Of a DNA stretch of 64,000 nt, positions 59,415 through 64,000 are shown one piece after another. Both the position numbers and the translations under genes were made by a program. Source of the DNA: Hemileia vastatrix (Eukaryota > Basidiomycota > Pucciniomycetes > Pucciniales > Zaghouaniaceae); contig JASXTE010000017.1 of the NCBI GenBank assembly GCA_030280995.1, positions 3,136,001 through 3,200,000 on the forward strand. Direction: 5' to 3'. The notes beneath the pieces are model-generated. The model did not search any database. It had not been told where the DNA came from and worked only from the letters and a program-made list of their open reading frames with translations. The stretch's first letter is position 1, and each line of letters opens with the position of its first letter.

Positions 59415-59892
59415 AGAATTGACATTTACAGTAATTTTTAAATAAACTTATTTACTTTTGTCATATAATGTAAATACACTTTTCTGAAACCTTCTTTTTC
59501 GAAGAACCTTATTATTTGAAACTGTTTTTCTGGAATATTCTCTTCTTCTCTCATACTACTGTATTTAGGATTTCTACTCCGTGCTTTGTCTCTCCTTTGC
59601 CTATATAAGGCCTCCCTTTCTGTTTGTTTTTGACCATCCTTTACTTACTTATTATTTTATTATACCAATCTATTACAATCATATATTTATTACTACTTAT
59701 TGTTTTTAGTATTTAATTACAGTTATTCTAGATCATTAACTATAATAATTATAAAATTTTTGACCTCTTTTTAATTGAGTTAAGCAAATAAAAGATAAAA
59801 TATATGTACTTTAACTTTGAAACCCCAAAATCCACCTATCACCACTGTTGGACCTGCGTTAAAATCTTCTAGACCAAAAGAACCCTTTGACA
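59415..59892 (+). repeat. 5' LTR of element B2, right part only
   Basis: It starts AGAATTGACATTTACAG, in the middle of the LTR, and ends CCCTTTGACA. It matches the last 478 or so bases of the LTRs at 13568 and 59414. The missing left part suggests that B1 inserted into this LTR, or that LTRs recombined. Confidence 0.85.
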
Positions 59893-60031
59893 CTTGGGGA
59901 CCTTTCTGAACTGTTGACAGCGCATCAATATCTTGAAGCTGGTGACCGAGGGACCATTGACAACAAAGGTACCAGTAGGACAAATGGACGACGAAAACAA
60001 CAAACGTCATCAACCACTTGACTTATTTTTT

Positions 60032-60055
60032 TGCTGCGACCAGGAATCTAACCGC
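60032..60055 (+). other. Antisense tRNA-like segment in leader B2
   Basis: TGCTGCGACC is followed by AGGAATCTAACCGC, 140 nt inside the LTR, as in B1 and E. It is one of the better preserved copies after that of E. Confidence 0.5.
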
Positions 60056-60329
60056 ACTCAAAAATTTAGGTTCATTTATTGACAATTGTCATATATAATT
60101 GTGGTAATTATGTTGATTACCAGTTGTGGGTCATTTTGCACATTTCATTGTCCACGTATATCTTTTTTACTCAGAACTCTGTAAGTGGCATTAACTTACT
60201 CATTTTACAAGGAGAGGTGCCTGTATAAATAATTTTTTTTCCTAGTTGAGCAAGATAGAACTATATTTTTCGTAGTCCTAGTAGTAATATTAAAGTTTAA
60301 ATTAATTATTATATTATTTTTTTTAATTA

Positions 60330-60755
60330 TTTCAGTTGACCTCTGTCCTGATAATCAAAAAATTATTATTGTTTCAGTTGACAAATTTTACTGACAGTAA
60401 ATTATAAATATTTAAAATTAATTGAATGAATAATATTAAAATTATTTCAGTTGACAAAAAGTCCTGATAATTAAATTATTTCAGTTGACATTAAGTCCTG
60501 CTAATTAAAATAATTTTCAGTTGACATTAAGTCCTGGTAATTAAATTCTTCAGTTGACTTTTAGTCCTGATAATTATCAACATATACATTACTAATTAAT
60601 AAAATATTTTATTTTTTCAGTAGATTTTTTTTAATACTGGTTGTAAAATTATTTTAATTAATAAAAATTGTGATTATTATTTCAGTTGATTTTTTTTTCT
60701 GATAAACTTTATATTTTAATCACTCCAGTTGATTACAAAGTCCTGATAATTACTT
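60330..60755 (+). repeat. Leader minisatellite of element B2
   Basis: Imperfect units share CAGTTGACATTAAGTCCTG and TAATTAAA; same array as 14005-14430. Confidence 0.7.
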
Positions 60756-60852
60756 ATAGAAATTTTTTTCCTTATTTTTCTATAAATAAAGCAAAAAGAA
60801 TAACTTATTAAATTTTGATATTTCTTTCTCTCAGTTCAGGTTAATTAGAACT

Positions 60853-61470
60853 ATGACTGATCAAGGTGCTTCTGCTGCCTGTGATGTGTAACTTGATTTT
60901 ATTTATTATTATGAAGCTTCTTCTGTAAGTTATCCTTTGACAACAAAGCTGGCGCAAATTAATCAATTATTGGACCAATCAGAATGTAGAAATACAGTAG
61001 ATGGATGTATCAGTGGAACAACTGCTCAAGATCAAAAGCCTTCTATCAAACCCCTAGAAGAGCTTCCAAAAGGCTTCAAAATAAAAAAGATGCCCTTGAA
61101 TCAGCAAGTCAAGAATCTCTCCACTCACATCAAGGAGTTGAGGTCAGAAAACCTCAAGCTGAGGTCAAAAATGACTCTCTAGAAGACAAGGTAGGAAAAA
61201 TAGAGTCCTTCCTTCAAGTGAAAAGGAAACCTCCTCCTCCAAAAGCCCTTCCACAATTGGCCCCCCAGCAACAAGAAAAGGTGGAATCTCAAAGTGGAAG
61301 TGGGATTGGCTGAACACCCAGTGGGATTATCTGTCCCAACAACAACAGCAACAAGTACCTCAGGCAGGTCCTTCAAGAACCAATCAGTTCAGCCCACATC
61401 TCCTCACCCCTACCAAGGAGGAAGAAATAAAGATAACAATCATATTCAATTCTTTCCCAAACCATGGTAA
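60853..61470 (+). pseudogene. Element B2 ORF1
   Basis: ATG at 60853 opens MTDQGASAACDV and then meets TAA (relatives read EEEL). The intron donor GTAAGT after EASS (60925) is intact. Exon 2 holds the best family-B version of the conserved block (LEELPKGFKIKKMPLNQQ, then a coiled coil), later a shift near 61270-61310, a Gln run, and PKPW before TAA at 61468-61470. The alternative frame is open for 102 codons (61005-61313). It is inactive because of the early stop. Confidence 0.7.
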
Positions 61471-64000
61471 GCCCCTCTATTGAATCTCAAGTACCATTTC
61501 TTGTAACTTATTCAGTTCCTCCAGGTAATTCTGGAAGAGGGGATGAGACTGTGAGACCAATAGAGGCTGAGAAGAATAGACAAATCGCTCAATATTCTAA
61601 TGTACCTAATCCTTTGGTTTTTATTGCTACTTCAATGATAAATGCAGATATGGCTATTATTGATGAGACACTAGATCCTGAGTTTTAGGAGAATCTGGAA
61701 AGTTATTCTGTTTCACTATTGAGAATTACTTCAAGGGTAGCTACCATAAATGATGAATATTTTAGGGATATTATTGCTAAAAAAATAATATAATGAACAA
61801 CATGCAATTGAATCAGAAATATAAAAGTTTATTAACTGAACAGGGCTATCAAGAATTGAGGAGTGAGTTACAGAGAGTTTCTGATGATCTGTTTCATTAC
61901 AAAGTAACTCATGAAAAGAAAGTTGCTTTATGGCAAAATATCAAGAATGATTTGTCTAAATTAAAAGATGATGTGTCCATCTGTTGCCAGGAGCTAGAAG
62001 GACATAAGATAAACTTAGAAAGATTGAGTAACCATTTTTCATCTTTAAAAAATAAGAACCAGTTATCTTTTGCAACCATCAATGTGAATTTATCTAGTAT
62101 TCCAAGAGTAAAAACTAGATTATCAACCATTGAGGAGAAATTGAATTCATTGTTATATAATCAAAAATTTTCCAGCATTTATTTGAAAGACCCTGTTGAG
62201 CAGGATAACCCAATTCTAGCTGATCCTAGTTCTTCCAAAGTAATATAAGTTCTAGAAATACCTGTTGATATCACTGAGTTTCCATCAAAAATTGATGATG
62301 TACCTGGATCATCCACAGAAGGATTAAAGGATGAAATCACTGCCCAATTGGAGAAATTACAGCTAATTCTCACTCATAAACAAGCTTGTAATAAGGAAAC
62401 TATTTCAAATAAAAAGAATTGGCCAAAACTTGGCCAGTATTCAACATTTGATGGTGACTCTTCCTCTGATTGGAAAAAGTTCTTTTTCAGGATTAATAAT
62501 CTTTAAAATTCTAACAAACTCTCAGATGAGGAAATTGTGTCAAAATAAATTTCTTTATATACCAATATAGCCCTAATGTGGTATGAATCTGTTCTCTTGG
62601 ATAAAAATGACTACTCACGGGAAGATTTGAAAATATTAATTAAAGCACAATTTGTAGTTCCAAGTTTAGGTTATCTCAACAAAGGCAATATGAAGAAACC
62701 AGATATAGCTCTTCTACAGAAAAACCTATTTAATTCCTGATAAAACTTGTGAAAATCTTGAGGGCAATGGACCCATAAATGGATTTTGAATTATGGAAGG
62801 ACAGGATCCTCTATAAATTACCTATGTCTCTGAGAGACTTAATAGTTGCTAGCACTGAGTTCTCAAGGGAACCTTTTTCTTTCATAAAAACTTGAAATGG
62901 GATCCTTATAAACAACAAGTATGATTCTAGAAGATTCAATTCTACAACCTCCAATTACCCACAAAAATCTCTGTAAAAGTTTGGTTAACCTTCTGCCCCT
63001 GTTTCACCCAAAAAATATGCAACAAACACTATCTTCAAATGCAGAAAGCCATAGAAGAAAGGCCATGTTTTTGAAAAGAAGATAATTCTTGTTTAACAGA
63101 CAGAGGAACATGCTGAAAACACAATAGCACTGGATGATACTTCAATTGATTGTGACAGCGACATTTCTTATGAATCTCACCAAGAAATTTTAATGCTGGA
63201 AGAGGATATTCATTATTTAAACAATATTGATATTGAGAAAAATGATTTATCTACAGTGGAAGATTCTTAGTTCATAAAAGCCTTGAGGACAGCTCAATTA
63301 TTATTGCCCCTCTCAAGGCACCAGTCTTGATCAATGGAAACAACATTGAGGTTGTCTTAGATTCTGGAGCTGGAGAAAGTGTAGTATCTGAAAAATCACT
63401 TGCTTCAGTGGACCAAAATTATAAATCAAAACTTATTCCTATAATATCTCAAAATTGGAGAGGTTATGGTTCTGTTTTGTCCCCCATTGGTAAATACAAA
63501 TCCATGGTATTTTTCAATTATAACCATGGTTTTTTAAGAGCCATATGTGATTTTTTTCTTCATGAAAAATGATAATTTGAGTAGTTGGTTCATTCTGGGG
63601 AATGACACTTTAACCAAATATGGAATAAAATTGGATCCTTCACACCAATGCTTCACAATGGGGATGAATGGGAAGAGAAAATTTTAAATTTCCTCACCCA
63701 AGAAATTATTAACACCAGGCTTGAACACATGTCATTGTGTAGTTCAATATGAAGGAAGATCTACAAAAGAAATGCCTTCCCTTGTGTCTGAAATGGACAA
63801 TGCTTCTTTTGGAGATCAACTTTCTGGTGAGGATAAAGATTCCATCATTAAATTGATAAAATTTTTTCCTATGGCCTTTGCTCATGGCTCACATGAATTA
63901 GGATTGGCAAAAGAAGAAATGAAGCTTTAATTATACTGAAAATTGACAGAAATACCACCTAGTTTAAAGAAGATACCTTATCCAGCTTCTCCCACACAGA
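61464..64000 (+). pseudogene. Element B2 ORF2: Gag-Pol, heavily broken, incomplete
   Basis: It starts at the ATG of ATGGTAAG (MVSPSIESQVPFLVTYS). Coiled coil 61793-62180, capsid near 62420-62900, zinc-knuckle region near 63030 with Cys positions lost, protease VLDSGAGE near 63355-63380, then the segment before RT. Disruptions include TAG at 61686-61688, a frame change near 61785, stops near 62246 and 62500-62560, several in 62700-63100, TAG near 63268 and a frameshift near 63555. The sequence ends inside the start of RT. It cannot be functional. Confidence 0.85.

Larger units (their letters stand above)
59893..60852 (+). other. Element B2 leader (5' UTR)
   Basis: It starts CTTGGGGACCTTTCTGAAC (primer-binding region). 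A GC-richer first part is followed by AT-rich sequence with the leader minisatellite at about 60330-60755. No gene is seen. Confidence 0.7.
59415..64000 (+). mobile_element. Element B2: second family-B copy, cut by the window end
   Basis: Partial LTR, leader, ORF1 and the Gag-protease-RT start of a copy closely related to B1. It continues beyond 64000. It shows the uninterrupted sequence at the site where D entered B1. Confidence 0.88.

Noticed and set aside
53159..64000. Repeat-induced point mutation as the cause of the many stops in family B
   Set aside because: Stops seen include transversions and frameshifts as well as C-to-T type changes; no consistent bias could be shown by eye.

Overview
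The window is AT-rich eukaryotic DNA made almost entirely of nested Ty3/gypsy LTR retrotransposons of the chromovirus type: gag with zinc knuckle, aspartic protease, RT, RNase H, DD35E integrase, C-terminal chromodomain. The few introns that can be read are 58-64 nt (one about 190 nt) with GTAAGT donors and CTAAC-like branch points, which points to a fungus. An AT-rich genome this full of nested gypsy elements would suit a rust (Pucciniales), but that is inference.

Layout. 1-2650 is the only non-retroelement flank. It holds a GC-richer stretch with direct repeats, a likely two-exon gene on the minus strand (551-1380) and a decayed Myb/SANT-like gene (2119-2636). A minus-strand LTR of family B follows (2651-2938 and 12323-12777), split by complete element A (2939-12322, minus, TSD GGAGG). 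At 12778-12821 that LTR meets a plus-strand family-B LTR head to head.

From there to the end is one nest. Element B1 (plus; 5' LTR 12788-13568, 3' LTR 58609-59414) is split in its first ORF by element D (14816-52824, minus, TSD AAGTA). D contains element C (19693-28876, plus, TSD CCTAT, the youngest and nearly intact) and element E (32024-51201, minus, TSD ATATA). The leader of E contains a 10.47-kb element with 42-bp terminal inverted repeats (39426-49895, TSD AAT) and no recognisable gene. Its bulk is a satellite of about 608-bp units, each centred on a 38-46 bp perfect or near-perfect palindrome. A second family-B element, B2, with a truncated LTR, runs from 59415 past the window end.

How the genes work together. 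All five retroelement copies share one plan. A small ORF1 encodes an acidic N-terminus, a coiled coil and a Pro/Gln-rich tail ending in Trp-stop. It appears to be assembled by removing a 58-64 nt intron, which switches reading frame. Its TGG-TAA end overlaps the ATG of a long Gag-Pol ORF2 (sequence ATGGTAA). In element C ORF2 is one frame of 1830 codons with a single nonsense codon; in the others it is broken many times.

Most notable: the palindrome satellite carried by a TIR element; the spliced, overprinted ORF1 with its overlapping stop/start; an antisense tRNA-like segment at a fixed place in the leaders; and two places where repeat orientation flips at a palindrome.
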